Source: Nocardia abscessus NBRC 100374 (lineage in GTDB: Bacteria > Actinomycetota > Actinomycetes > Mycobacteriales > Mycobacteriaceae). Taken from it: 45,175 bases of DNA. Each line of letters starts with the position of its first letter. Positions within the stretch are counted from its first letter, which is position 1. The stretch is taken from contig NZ_BAFP01000084.1 in the NCBI RefSeq assembly GCF_000308455.1, positions 1-45,175 of the forward strand. Direction: 5' to 3'. A model generated the notes under the pieces. The model saw nothing but the letters and a program-made list of their open reading frames with translations, had not been told where the DNA came from and did not search any database. Below are positions 1 through 8,308 of the stretch, one piece after another. A program made the translations under genes and the position numbers.

Positions 1-105
1 TTCGCCGCGGCATTGCAGGGCGCGGTTTTCGGTCTGGTCAAGGCCGCGATCGACCGCGCGGGCGCGACCGGCTACCAATCGCTCACCGGCACTTGGCCCG
101 ACTAG
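1..105 (+). CDS. DUF4235 family protein, C-terminal fragment
   Basis: This is the 3' end of a gene that begins before the window. Frame 1 is open from base 1 to a TAG stop at 103-105 and gives 34 residues ending in TGTWPD. The pattern of an AALQG-type small-residue segment, then a VKAAIDRAGA-like stretch and a final TG-x-WP, matches the end of DUF4235 proteins. These are short actinobacterial membrane proteins of unknown function. Only the tail is visible, so neither the membrane segments nor the start can be checked. Confidence 0.7.
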   Translation, partial: FAAALQGAVFGLVKAAIDRAGATGYQSLTGTWPD

Positions 106-253
106 CGCCACCGTGCGTGGGAGGTGCCTCGCCGCCGTTCGGATTCGCGACCGCCGCCGTAGATTTCGGAGACTCACCCGGAATCACGGCGGCGGTCGCG
201 CGCCATGGTCGGGGCACCCGGACGGGTTCACCGCCGTACGCCGACCCGCATAA

Positions 254-292
254 CGGCGTACTTCGAGTGGCTGACGGCGTACTTCGAGTGGC
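254..292. repeat. Two-copy 21-bp direct repeat
   Basis: An identical 18-mer occurs at 254-271 and again at 275-292, separated by TGA, which makes a 21-bp period. It lies between two genes and runs straight into the hairpin at 289-323. No function can be inferred. Confidence 0.8.
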
Positions 293-323
293 CCCGCCCA
301 GCGTTGAATCGCGGGCGGGGCCA
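289..323. terminator. GC-rich hairpin between convergent genes
   Basis: Arms at 289-299 (TGGCCCCGCCC) and 313-323 (its exact reverse complement) flank a 13-nt loop. The hairpin sits between the plus-strand DUF4235 gene and the minus-strand gene ending at 373, so it could terminate both. There is no T-tract, which is common for actinobacterial terminators. Confidence 0.6.
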
Positions 324-372
324 CTCGTCTCGCAGGGGCGATTTCGTCAGCTCGCACGCCGACTCGACGGGT

Positions 373-702
373 TCAGTCGCGGCCCAGCGCCTTCGCCAGT
401 TCGCTCTTCGACATGGTGGAGCGACCCTTGATGTTGCGGCGCTTCGCCTCGTTGTACAGCTGATCGCGGGTCGGCCCCTTCGGTCCGCTGCTACCGGACC
501 GCTGACCGCCACGCTGTTGGGGCGACTTGTCCCGGGTCGAGCTGCGGCTCGCGGTCTTGGTCTTCCCCTCTTGGGCACGGTTCTTGTTCACCGTGCGCGC
601 GGCGATCTCCTTCGCACGTCCGGTGCTCGCGCCCCGGCTCTTCGCCGAATCCTTGACGTGCTCGTACTGCCGCTCTTCCTTGGAACTCCATTCCTTGGGC
701 AT
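373..702 (-). CDS. Small basic DUF7218/Rho-N-like protein ('plasmid stabilization' family)
   Basis: The 109-residue product begins MPKEWSSKEERQYEHVKDSA, the typical opening of actinobacterial proteins often annotated as plasmid stabilization protein. The N-terminal half (about 1-45) carries an EIAARTVNKNRA segment. The middle (about 46-78) is Lys/Arg/Ser/Gly-rich and probably disordered. The last 30 residues (about DQLYNEAKRRNIKGRSTMSKSELAKALGR) resemble a Rho N-terminal or SAP-like helix-extended-helix nucleic-acid-binding fold. The ATG at 702 follows a strong AGGAGG eight bases upstream. The gene stands alone, convergent with the gene on its left. Nucleic-acid binding is inferred from composition and fold; the real function is unknown. 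Confidence 0.75.
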   Translation of the reverse strand: MPKEWSSKEERQYEHVKDSAKSRGASTGRAKEIAARTVNKNRAQEGKTKTASRSSTRDKSPQQRGGQRSGSSGPKGPTRDQLYNEAKRRNIKGRSTMSKSELAKALGRD

Positions 703-956
703 GTCACACCTCCTGCACAGCGACTACCCGGGGCGGTGAGTTACTAACCAGCGCGTACGACGCCCGCTCGGGCGAGCGATATGACCTGGCCCGAGACGGA
801 GGGCAGCACACAGTGTGATCGGAGGGCGGCTCGATGCGGTAAGTTGGCCGCGGAATGCTTGCTCTCTGCGCCCTGCCCGAGTGCGCAAGAGACGCGAACC
901 GGAGCGGAGGTCGACGTGGCGTACTGCCGAGGACGCCTCGCCGGCACGGGAGGTGG
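703..956. other. Intergenic region between divergent genes
   Basis: This 254-bp gap separates the start of the minus-strand small basic protein gene from the STAS gene. It should hold both promoters. I see no convincing repeat, RNA structure or small coding region. The reading frame of the STAS gene is open back to 855, but the residues upstream of 957 are Arg/Gly-rich and unlike the family. Confidence 0.4.
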
Positions 957-1328
957 ATGGTGAGTTCCGAAAGCGCGCCCAGGGCGCTGGAGGTCCAGGT
1001 GCGGTCGGCGGCGGACACGGTGATCGTCACCGTGCACGGCGAGATAGACATGGCATCCGCGCCACACTTGCAGTCGGCGCTCGACGAGGCGCTGCGCGAC
1101 GCGCCCGCCGCGGTCGTGGTGGACATGTCGAACGTCGGGTTCCTCGGCTCCGCCGGTCTCAGCGTTCTGCTGGCGGCCTCGGAGGCCACCGGCTCCGGTG
1201 GCTTGCGCGTCGTCCCGAGCGACGCCGCGCGCAGGCCGATCGAGGTGACCGCGCTGGACCGGCTGCTCACGGTGTTCGACTCCGTCGAGGAAGCACTCGC
1301 GGTGGACGAGACCCAGTCACCGAGCTGA
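957..1328 (+). CDS. STAS-domain anti-sigma factor antagonist
   Basis: The product is about 123 residues with a full STAS domain. The first strand (LEVQVRSAADTVIVTVHGEID) leads to the signature DMSNVGFLGSAGLSVLLAA, whose serine lies where SpoIIAA/RsbV proteins are phosphorylated by an anti-sigma kinase. Members release a sigma factor by binding its anti-sigma factor when unphosphorylated. The start is ATG at 957 or GTG at 960, because GGGAGGT at 948-954 lies directly upstream; an upstream start at 855 would add an Arg-rich extension foreign to the family. No kinase or sigma gene is adjacent, so the partner is unknown. The P450 gene follows 115 bp downstream on the same strand. Confidence 0.85.
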   Translation: MVSSESAPRALEVQVRSAADTVIVTVHGEIDMASAPHLQSALDEALRDAPAAVVVDMSNVGFLGSAGLSVLLAASEATGSGGLRVVPSDAARRPIEVTALDRLLTVFDSVEEALAVDETQSPS

Positions 1329-1443
1329 GCTCCACGGCCCCTATCGCTGCAGCGCAGGCCCCGCCGCGGTTTCGACCCAGCGTCGCCGGGTAATTGCCCG
1401 TCGTCGGCACCGTGTCGACCTGAGCGCACCGGGAGGAGGCCGT

Positions 1444-2796
1444 ATGGCAGACAACCGCGAACACCGACTGGTGGGGGTGCCCGCAGTGGCGGCATTGGCG
1501 GATCTCGGATTCGCCTCGGTCGCTTCGGGCGTCATCGCGCGGCGTCGGCCGGTGCTGGGCCTGCTCGAACGCACCGGGGCCGATACCCGGGCGATCGAAC
1601 GCGTCCGGCAGTTGCGGCGTGAATTCGGTGCGGGTCCGGTCGAGCTCGTGGTACCGGGTCGCCGGATCGTGGTCGTCCTCGATCCGCAGGATGTCGGGCG
1701 GGTGCTGGCCGACGCGCCGACGCCGTTCCACCCGGCCAATCGGGAGAAGCGGGCCGCGTTGCGCCAGTTCCAGCCGCACGGTGTGCTGCTGTCGCAGGGC
1801 CCGATCCGGGATCAGCGCCGCGCGGTGAACGAGGCCGCGCTGGACTCGGCGGAGCCGCTGCATCGCCTGGCCGGGCCGTTCGCCGAGGCCGTCGCGGAGG
1901 AGGCGCGCGAGCTGGTCGTGTCGGCTCTGCACCGCGGTCACCTGGACGCGCGGCAGTTCACCACACGGTGGTGGCGGCTGGTGCGGCGGATCGTGCTCGG
2001 CGAGCGTGGCCGCGACGACACCGTGCTCACCGACGAGCTTTCCCGGCTGCGCTCGGCGGGTAACTGGTCGTTCCTGGCGCCGGCCCATCGCAGGCAGCGC
2101 GATCAGTTCACCAATCGGCTGTACCGCCACGTGGAGTCCGCTCCGCCGGACAGCCTCGCCGGGGCGCTGGCCGCGGTGCCCGCGGGAGGGGCCACCGATC
2201 CGGTCGGGCAGATCCCGCACTGGTTGTTCGCCTTCGACGCGGCGGGCATCGCGCTCAGCCGTGCGCTGGCGGTGCTGAGCACCCATCCCGAGCACCACGC
2301 CCGCGCGCTCGCCGACGCCATCGATCCGGACCGCGTGGATCTGCGCGGCTATCTGCGCGCCTGCGTGCTCGAGTCGGTGCGGCTGTGGCCCACCACGCCC
2401 ATGCTGCTGCGCGATATCACCGCCGACACCCAGTGGCGCGACGGCGACGAGCGCTTCACCATCGCGGCAGGCGCCGCCCTGATGATCGCGGTCCCGGCGT
2501 TCCATCGTGACCCCGATCTGCTGCCGTTCGCCGACCAGTTCGTCCCGGACATCTGGCTCGACGGCCGCGCGGAGCAGTACCCGCAGCTCGTGCCGTTCAG
2601 CGCGGGCCCGGCCGACTGCCCCGGCCGCAATCTGGTTCTGTTCGTCACCAGCACGCTGCTCGCGCACCTGCTGACCTCGGCCGACTTCCGGCTGCGCTCC
2701 ACCCCGCGCCCGAACCCGGACGCCCCGCTGCCGGTGACACTGAACAACTTCGGCCTCGACTTCACCGTCGAGCCGTGCATGACACAGGCCGGCTGA
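1444..2796 (+). CDS. Cytochrome P450
   Basis: The 450-residue haem monooxygenase has no signal peptide. The haem-binding loop is FSAGPADCPGRN with the thiolate ligand C392, and the K-helix ExxR is E310-S-V-R313. The I-helix reads FDAAGIAL (264-271): the usual acid-alcohol pair after AG (as in AGHET) is replaced by Ala270-Leu271. Proton delivery for oxygen activation may therefore be altered, or the enzyme may use peroxide or an atypical substrate (inference). The start is supported by GGAGGAGG just upstream. No ferredoxin or reductase gene is adjacent. The substrate cannot be predicted. Confidence 0.92.
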   Translation: MADNREHRLVGVPAVAALADLGFASVASGVIARRRPVLGLLERTGADTRAIERVRQLRREFGAGPVELVVPGRRIVVVLDPQDVGRVLADAPTPFHPANREKRAALRQFQPHGVLLSQGPIRDQRRAVNEAALDSAEPLHRLAGPFAEAVAEEARELVVSALHRGHLDARQFTTRWWRLVRRIVLGERGRDDTVLTDELSRLRSAGNWSFLAPAHRRQRDQFTNRLYRHVESAPPDSLAGALAAVPAGGATDPVGQIPHWLFAFDAAGIALSRALAVLSTHPEHHARALADAIDPDRVDLRGYLRACVLESVRLWPTTPMLLRDITADTQWRDGDERFTIAAGAALMIAVPAFHRDPDLLPFADQFVPDIWLDGRAEQYPQLVPFSAGPADCPGRNLVLFVTSTLLAHLLTSADFRLRSTPRPNPDAPLPVTLNNFGLDFTVEPCMTQAG

Positions 2797-2802
2797 CCGT
2801 CC

Positions 2803-2827
2803 ATCGCGGAAGGAAAGCTTCCGCGAT
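2803..2827. promoter_or_regulatory. Perfect 10-bp inverted repeat ahead of the WYL regulator
   Basis: ATCGCGGAAG (2803-2812) and CTTCCGCGAT (2818-2827) are exact reverse complements around a 5-nt loop. The site lies in the 49-bp gap between the P450 stop and the ATG at 2846. It could be a P450 terminator hairpin or an operator for the regulator. A CATGAT hexamer follows at 2834-2839, six bases before the ATG. Confidence 0.55.
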
Positions 2828-2845
2828 CACTGTCATGATCGAGCG

Positions 2846-3801
2846 ATGCCGGAAACTTCCGCGCGCCTGCTGCGGCTGCTGTCGCTGTTGCAACTCCGAG
2901 GCGACTGGACCGGCCCGGCACTGGCCCAACGGCTCGGCGTGTCCACTCGGACCGTCCGTGCCGACGTGGAGCGGCTGCGGACACTCGGCTATCCCGTGCA
3001 TGCCACCCCGGGGGTCGCGGGCGGCTACCGGCTCGGCGCCGGGTCGGCGCTGCCCCCGCTGCTGCTGGACGACGACGAGGCCGTCGCGGTGGCGATCGGG
3101 CTGGTCACCGCCGCGAACGGCGCGGTCACCGGCATCGAGGAGATGGCAGTACGGGCGCTGACGAAACTGCAACAGGTGCTGCCGTCGCGCTTGCGGCACC
3201 GGGTCGAGGCACTGACCACGGCCACCGTGCACGTGCCATGGAGTGGACGGCCGTGGACGCGGCGGTGCTCACGGCCGTCGCCGGCGCGATCCGGGCGAGC
3301 GAGCGATTGCGTTTCGACTACGAAACCCATTCCGGCGCAATGTCTCGCCGGGATGTGGAACCGCATCGGATGGTGCATTGCCGGGGCCACTGGTACCTGG
3401 TCGCCTGGGATACCGGGTGCGGCGATTGGCGCACCTTTCGCGTCGACCCGATCACGCCGAAGATCCCGAACGGTCCGCGATTCGCGCCCCGCGCCGTGTC
3501 CGAGGAGGAGATCGCAGAGCGGGTGCAGCGCGGAGTGGGCGCGGCCACCTGGCGCTACCGGGCCCGGGTGCGTATGGCCGCACCGGCGGAGGTGATCCGG
3601 GCGCGTATGCCCGCAGCGGTGGACATCGAACCCGACTGGCCCGAACACTGTGTCGCGCATGTGGGTTCGGACTCGCCGCACATGCTCACGCTGTATCTCG
3701 GCCTCGCCGAGGTGGAGTTCGAGGTTCTGGGCTCCCCCGTGCTCGCCGAACACCTTCTCGCCACCGCCGCGCGCTTGCGGCGTGCGGCCGGGCACGAGTA
3801 G
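2846..3801 (+). pseudogene. YafY-type HTH/WYL-domain transcriptional regulator, split by a frameshift
   Basis: The first part (2846 to about 3238) encodes an N-terminal winged helix (LAQRLGVSTRTVRADVERL) and the linker of a DeoR/YafY regulator. The second part (from about 3238, in another frame, to the TAG at 3799-3801) encodes the WYL domain, including HRMVHCRGHWYLVAWD and a WRTFRVDPI segment, plus the C-terminal extension. The frames meet at CC|ATG (3236-3240). Restoring one missing base gives ...VHVP-M-EWTAVDAAVLT, which matches family spacing. The single protein would be about 318 residues. There is no slippery heptamer, so this is either a true one-base deletion or a sequencing error. 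The second part could also be re-initiated at ATG 3238 as a free-standing WYL protein, but it has no ribosome binding site. Confidence 0.8.
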
Positions 3802-3835
3802 CGGTGGAACGAACGCCTTTCGCAGAGAAACGAAC

Positions 3836-3869
3836 GGCCGCGCCCGGCGCTGGTGCACCGAGCGCGGCC
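3836..3869. terminator. Hairpin between convergent genes
   Basis: Arms GGCCGCGC (3836-3843) and GCGCGGCC (3862-3869) enclose an 18-nt loop that contains the small palindrome GGTGCACC. The hairpin sits between the convergent WYL gene and the minus-strand gene ending at 3899, so it could serve both. Confidence 0.5.
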
Positions 3870-3898
3870 GATGCCCGACGCTCCGGGCCGGTCCTGTC

Positions 3899-4426
3899 CT
3901 AGCGGCTGGCGCCCGCGGCGGCGCCGATGAGGCCGCCGACCACGCAGCCGGGGAAGACCCCGACGACGAAGAAGACGATACCGATCAGCGCACCGATGGC
4001 ACAGCCGATCGCCACCCCTCCGAGCGTGGCCGCCGCGTCACCGATGAACTGCGGCGCGCCCGGCTCCGGCATGGCGGCGCCGACCGGCGTCAAGGTCAAA
4101 GTCGTCCCGGCCGCATCGATGTCCGGAGCCACACCGACCTGCTGGCCGAACGCGGACTGTACGGTCGTCGGCACCGTCGTCAGCACCGCACCGTCGGGCC
4201 CGAGCACCGCGATGCCCCCGTCCGGCAAATAGGCGAAAGTACCGGAAGCGAGCGTGACCGCGGCGCTCGACCGGTCCGGCGCGACGGTGGCGGTGTAGCC
4301 GACACCGCTGTCGTTCGCATTGTTCGCGGGGCCGTCGAACTCGGTTTGCCCGTACGCGGTCGCCGCAGTCACGCCGGTGGCGGCAATGGTCAGCAGCGTG
4401 GTCGCAACCAATTTCGTGAACTTCAT
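3899..4426 (-). CDS. Secreted glycine-rich protein with C-terminal hydrophobic hairpin (copy 1; DUF8020-like)
   Basis: The product is about 175 residues. MKFTKLVATTLLTIAATGVTAA is a classic signal peptide with likely cleavage near AYG/QTE. A beta-rich middle follows (GVGYTATVAPDRSSAAVTLASG and TTLTLTPVG). The C-terminal 45 residues form a glycine-zipper-like double hydrophobic segment (IGCAIGALIGIVFFVVGVFPGCVVGGLIGAAAG). I prefer ATG 4426 because GGGAAGG lies just upstream; the ATG at 4438 has no such site. A paralogue with the same plan lies at 21701-22318. Function is unknown; the GxxxG-rich tail suggests membrane insertion or oligomerisation. The family assignment is from memory of similar Nocardia proteins. 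Confidence 0.78.
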   Translation of the reverse strand: MKFTKLVATTLLTIAATGVTAATAYGQTEFDGPANNANDSGVGYTATVAPDRSSAAVTLASGTFAYLPDGGIAVLGPDGAVLTTVPTTVQSAFGQQVGVAPDIDAAGTTLTLTPVGAAMPEPGAPQFIGDAAATLGGVAIGCAIGALIGIVFFVVGVFPGCVVGGLIGAAAGASR

Positions 4427-4490
4427 GAGCCTTCCCATCCTCAGCAGATTCGATCTGTCGTTACCTGGGTACAGCCGTGAATCACTAGCG

Positions 4491-4509
4491 ATTATAGATG
4501 CTACGCATC
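4491..4509 (-). promoter_or_regulatory. Consensus -10 (TATAAT) with an inverted repeat in the spacer
   Basis: On the minus strand TATAAT lies at 4496-4491, about 65 nt before the start of the secreted-protein gene, a rare perfect -10 for this GC-rich genome. Immediately upstream, inside the expected -35/-10 spacer, GATGC (4497-4501) and GCATC (4505-4509) form an inverted repeat that could be a repressor site. No good -35 is visible. Confidence 0.55.
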
Positions 4510-4596
4510 ACCATTTCCGACAGTTGTGAATGCCCGAAATGTCTTGCCCGCCAGTATGTTCCGCTGACGACCGGGAGATATAAAAGGCAGCTCCGG

Positions 4597-7500
4597 CTAC
4601 TCCAGCTCGCCTTCGGCCGCCAAATAGGCCTGGCGCAGCCTGTCGAGTGTGTCCGGTTCGGGATGTTCCCACAGTTTCCGCTCGGCCGCCTCCAGCAGCC
4701 GCTCGGCAATGCCGTGCAGCGCCCAGGGATTGGACTGCTCCATGAACTTCCGGTTCACGTCGTCGAAAACATAGCTCTCGGTGAGCTTCTCGTACATCCA
4801 GTCGGCTACCACGTTGGTGGTGGCGTCGTAGCCGAACAAGTAGTCGACGGTGGCCGCCATCTCGAACGCACCTTTGTACCCGTGCCTGCGCATGGCCTCG
4901 AGCCAACGGGGGTTCACCACGCGAGCACGGAACACCCGCGCCGTCTCCTCCGACAGCGTCCGGGTACGCACCGCGTCCGGACGGGTGCTGTCGCCGATGT
5001 AGGCCTCCGGATTCTTGCCGGTCAGCGCGCGTACCGTGGCCACCATGCCGCCGTGGAACTGGAAATAGTCGTCGGAGTCGGCGATGTCGTGCTCGCGAGT
5101 GTCGGTGTTCTTGGCGGCCACCGCGATTCGGCGATACGCGCCGCGCATGTCCTCGGCGGCGGGCGCACCGTCGAGATCACGCCCGTAGGCGTAGCCGCCC
5201 CAGGTGGTGTACACCTGGGCGAGGTCGTCGTCGGTGCGCCAGCTCTTCGCATCGATCAGCTGCAACAGCCCCGCCCCGTAGGTGCCCGGCTTCGAGCCGA
5301 AGATGCGGGTGGTGGCGCGCCGCTGGTCGCCGTGCTCGGCGAGATCCGCGAGGGCGTGCGCGCGTACATAGTTGGCTTCGGCCGGCTCGTCCAGGTCGGC
5401 GACCAGGCGAACCGCGTCGTCCAGCAGGGCGAGGACATGGGGGAAGGCGTCGCGGAAGAAGCCGCTGATGCGCACCGTGACATCGATGCGGGGGCGGCCC
5501 AGCTCCTCGAGCGAGATCACTTCGAGCGTGCTGACCCGGCGGCTCGCCTCGTCCCAGACCGGCCGGACGCCGAGCAGCGCGAGGACTTCGGCGATGTCGT
5601 CGCCCGAGGTGCGCATGGCGGAGGTGCCCCAGATCGACAGACCCACCGACCGCGGGTACTCGTCATGGTCGGCGCGGTAGCGGTCGAGCAGGGATTCCGC
5701 CATGGCCTGGCCGGTCTCCCAGGCCAGCCGGGACGGCACCGCCTTCGGGTCGACGGAATAGAAGTTGCGTCCGGTCGGCAGGACGTTGATCAGGCCGCGC
5801 AACGGCGAACCGCTCGGTCCGGCCGGGATGAACCCGCCGTCGAGCGCGTGCAGCACCCGGTCGATCTCGACGCCGGTCTGCCGCAGGCGCGGCACCACCT
5901 CGCGCGCGGCGAACCGCAGCACCCGCCGGACCTCCGCGTTGTCGGTGAGGCCGTCGACCGCGTCCGCCGACCAGTCCGCCGCCCGCAACGCCGCGACCAG
6001 CCCGCGGGCGCGGTCTTCCACCTCGTCGACGCGCTCGCGCGCCTCGCCGCCCGACTCGTCGAGGCCGAGGGCTTCGCGCAGGCCGGGCACACTGCGCTCA
6101 CCGCCCCACAGCTGGCGCGCGCGGAGCATGGCCAGCACCAGGTCCAGTTCGCTCTCCCCTACCGGCGCCTGGCCGAGAACGTGCAGACCGTCGCGGATCT
6201 GCACGTCCTTGATCTCGCACAGCCAGCCGTCGACGTGCAGCAGCATGTCGTCGAAGGAGTCCTCGTCCGGGCGCTCGGCGAGGCCGAGGTCGTGGTCCAT
6301 CTTCGCGGCGCGCATCAGCGTCCAGATCTGCTGGCGGATGGCGGGAAGCTTGGCCGGGTCGAGCGCGGAGATGTTGGCGTGCTCGTCGAGCAGCTGCTCC
6401 AGACGCGAGATGTCGCCGTAGCTCTCGGCGCGGGCCATCGGCGGGATGAGGTGATCGACGAGGGTGGCGTGCGCGCGACGCTTGGCCTGCGTGCCCTCGC
6501 CCGGGTCGTTCACCAGGAACGGGTAGATCAGCGGCAGGTCACCGAGGGCGGCGTCGGTGCCGCAGGAGGCCGACATGCCGAGCGTCTTGCCGGGCAGCCA
6601 TTCCAGGTTCCCGTGCTTGCCCAGGTGCACCATCGCGTCGGCTCCGAAACCTTCGGGCGCGCTGAGCCATCGGTAGGCCGCGAGGTAGTGGTGGCTGGGC
6701 GGCAGGTCGGGGTCGTGGTAGATCGCGACGGGGTTCTCGCCGAAACCGCGTGGCGGCTGGACCATGAGCACGACGTTGCCGAAACGCAGCGCGGCGATGA
6801 CGATCTCACCATCCGGATCGGACGAGCGGTCGACGTAGAGTTCGCCCGGCGGCGGACCCCACGCTTCGACCACGGCGGCACGCAGGTCGTCGGGCAGGGT
6901 GTCGAACCAGGCCGCGTAGGTCGCCGCGCCGATGCGGATCGGGTTGCCCTCCAGCTGTTCGGAGGTCAGCCAGTCCGGGTCTTGGCCGCCCGCCGCGATC
7001 AGAGCGTGGATGAGGGCGTCACCGTCCTGTTCGTCCAGGCCCGGAACCTCGCCGGGGGCGCCGAGATCGTAACCGGCGGAGCGCATTTCGGTGAGCAGAC
7101 GGATAGCGCTGGCCGGGGTGTCCAGGCCGACGGCGTTGCCGATGCGGGCGTGCTTGGTCGGGTAGGCCGACAGCATGACGGCGACCCGCTTGCGTGCGGC
7201 GGGAATGTGGCGCAGCCGCGCATAGCGCGTCGCGATGCCTGCGACGCGGGCGGCGCGCTCAGGATCGGGGACGTAGGTGGACAGGCCGTCGGCGTCGAAT
7301 TCCTTGAACGAGAACGGGACCGTGATGATCCGTCCGTCGAATTCCGGCACCGCGACCTGGGTCGCGACATCCAGCGGGGACAGCCCGTCGTCGTTGGCCT
7401 CCCATTGGGCGCGGCCGGTGGTCAGGCACAACCCTTGCAGGATCGGCACGTCCAGGTCGGCGAGCGCGCCGACATCCCATGCCTCGTCCTCGCCGCCCGC

Positions 7501-8172
7501 GGAGGCGGTGGCGGGCTTGGTGCCTCCCGCGGCCAGCACCGTCACCACCAGGGCGTCGGCTCGGCGCAGGGTGGCGATCAGCTCGGGTTCGGCGGTGCGC
7601 AGCGAGGCGCAGTACAGCGGCAGCGCCCGCGCGCCCGCCTGTTCGACGGCGGTGCACAGGGCGTCGACGTAGGCGGTGTTGCCGGCTAGATGCTGTGCAC
7701 GGTAGTAGATCACCGCGACGGTCGGCCCCTCGGCCCGCGTCGCGGCGACCCGGTCCAGCTCGCCCCAGCTGGGCAGCTGAATCGGCGGCTCGAAACCGTG
7801 ACCGGTCAGCAGCACGGTGTCGGACAGGAAATTGTGCAGCTGGCGCAGGTTCTCCGGGCCACCGGCGGCGAGGTAGTTGTGCGCGTCGGCCGCGACGCCG
7901 CCCGGAACGGTGGAGCATTCCATCAGCTCGGCATCCGGGGCGATCTCGCCGCCGAGCGCGACCAGCGGAATTCCGCTCGCGCGCAGCGCCTCCAACCCGT
8001 CCTCCCAGGCTCGCTTGCCGCCGAGGATGCGCACGATCACCAGGTCGGCGCCGTCGAGCAGGCCGGGCAGGTCGTCGACCAGCAGGCGAGCCGGATTGCC
8101 CCAGCGGTAGTCGGCGCCGCTGGCGCGGGCACTGAGCAGATCGGTGTCGGACGTGGACAACAGCACAATCAC
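4597..8172 (-). CDS. cobN: Cobaltochelatase large subunit CobN
   Basis: The 1191-residue product matches the usual length of aerobic-pathway CobN, the large subunit of the ATP-dependent chelatase that inserts cobalt into hydrogenobyrinate a,c-diamide (with CobS and CobT, or ChlI/ChlD-type partners). Diagnostic stretches of the CobN/BchH family include MVHLGKHGNLEWLPGK, GINVLPTGRNFYSVDP-like wording (LINVLPTGRNFYSVDPK), SVGLSIWGTSAMRTSGDD and a C-terminal FMEQSNPWALHGIAERLLEA. The start is GTG at 8172, with GAGGAAGG nine bases upstream. A cobalamin riboswitch precedes it, so expression should fall when B12 is plentiful. No partner chelatase subunit genes are in the window. In M. tuberculosis cobN also lies near cobG/H/I. 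Confidence 0.95.
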   Translation of the reverse strand: MIVLLSTSDTDLLSARASGADYRWGNPARLLVDDLPGLLDGADLVIVRILGGKRAWEDGLEALRASGIPLVALGGEIAPDAELMECSTVPGGVAADAHNYLAAGGPENLRQLHNFLSDTVLLTGHGFEPPIQLPSWGELDRVAATRAEGPTVAVIYYRAQHLAGNTAYVDALCTAVEQAGARALPLYCASLRTAEPELIATLRRADALVVTVLAAGGTKPATASAGGEDEAWDVGALADLDVPILQGLCLTTGRAQWEANDDGLSPLDVATQVAVPEFDGRIITVPFSFKEFDADGLSTYVPDPERAARVAGIATRYARLRHIPAARKRVAVMLSAYPTKHARIGNAVGLDTPASAIRLLTEMRSAGYDLGAPGEVPGLDEQDGDALIHALIAAGGQDPDWLTSEQLEGNPIRIGAATYAAWFDTLPDDLRAAVVEAWGPPPGELYVDRSSDPDGEIVIAALRFGNVVLMVQPPRGFGENPVAIYHDPDLPPSHHYLAAYRWLSAPEGFGADAMVHLGKHGNLEWLPGKTLGMSASCGTDAALGDLPLIYPFLVNDPGEGTQAKRRAHATLVDHLIPPMARAESYGDISRLEQLLDEHANISALDPAKLPAIRQQIWTLMRAAKMDHDLGLAERPDEDSFDDMLLHVDGWLCEIKDVQIRDGLHVLGQAPVGESELDLVLAMLRARQLWGGERSVPGLREALGLDESGGEARERVDEVEDRARGLVAALRAADWSADAVDGLTDNAEVRRVLRFAAREVVPRLRQTGVEIDRVLHALDGGFIPAGPSGSPLRGLINVLPTGRNFYSVDPKAVPSRLAWETGQAMAESLLDRYRADHDEYPRSVGLSIWGTSAMRTSGDDIAEVLALLGVRPVWDEASRRVSTLEVISLEELGRPRIDVTVRISGFFRDAFPHVLALLDDAVRLVADLDEPAEANYVRAHALADLAEHGDQRRATTRIFGSKPGTYGAGLLQLIDAKSWRTDDDLAQVYTTWGGYAYGRDLDGAPAAEDMRGAYRRIAVAAKNTDTREHDIADSDDYFQFHGGMVATVRALTGKNPEAYIGDSTRPDAVRTRTLSEETARVFRARVVNPRWLEAMRRHGYKGAFEMAATVDYLFGYDATTNVVADWMYEKLTESYVFDDVNRKFMEQSNPWALHGIAERLLEAAERKLWEHPEPDTLDRLRQAYLAAEGELE

Positions 8173-8189
8173 GGGTGGCAGCCTTCCTC

Positions 8190-8300
8190 GGGTGACGCGC
8201 CCATCGGGGGGTTCGCTGCTCGCCGGGGAGGGTCTGGCTTTCTACAGTGGCGCGACCGCACCGGACTTCCACCGGTTTCCTCGTCGTCCGCCGAGCACGC
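8190..8300 (-). promoter_or_regulatory. Cobalamin riboswitch upstream of cobN
   Basis: Read on the minus strand, 8280-8230 contains the conserved core in order: GGAAACCGGTGGAAGTCCGG, then GCGGTCGCGCCACTGT, then AAGCCAGACCC (the B12 box region). This is the hallmark of an adenosylcobalamin aptamer. About 60 nt further, GAGGAAGG (ribosome binding site) precedes the GTG of cobN. The C-rich stretch followed by GGG at about 8212-8201 could form the regulatory arm. The 5' and 3' edges are estimates. Family knowledge predicts repression of cobN by B12. Confidence 0.92.
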
Positions 8301-8302
8301 CG

Positions 8303-8308
8303 AGCCTA
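8303..8308 (-). promoter_or_regulatory. Candidate cobN -10 box overlapping the tetR stop codon
   Basis: TAGGCT lies at 8308-8303 on the minus strand, and its TAG is the stop codon of the upstream regulator gene. A start site about seven bases on (near 8296) would place the riboswitch at the very 5' end of the transcript. The hexamer is the same as before dop (41682-41677) and cobG (14932-14937). Confidence 0.45.

Noticed and set aside
3238..3801. Independent gene for a free-standing WYL protein
   Set aside because: No ribosome binding site precedes ATG 3238, and the upstream frame supplies exactly the missing N-terminal half; a frameshifted single gene explains both better.
4498..7689. Long plus-strand open frame of over 1000 codons opposite cobN
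   Set aside because: It is an antisense shadow produced by high-GC codon bias; its protein is Arg/Val/Gly-rich with no domain, while the minus strand encodes full-length CobN.
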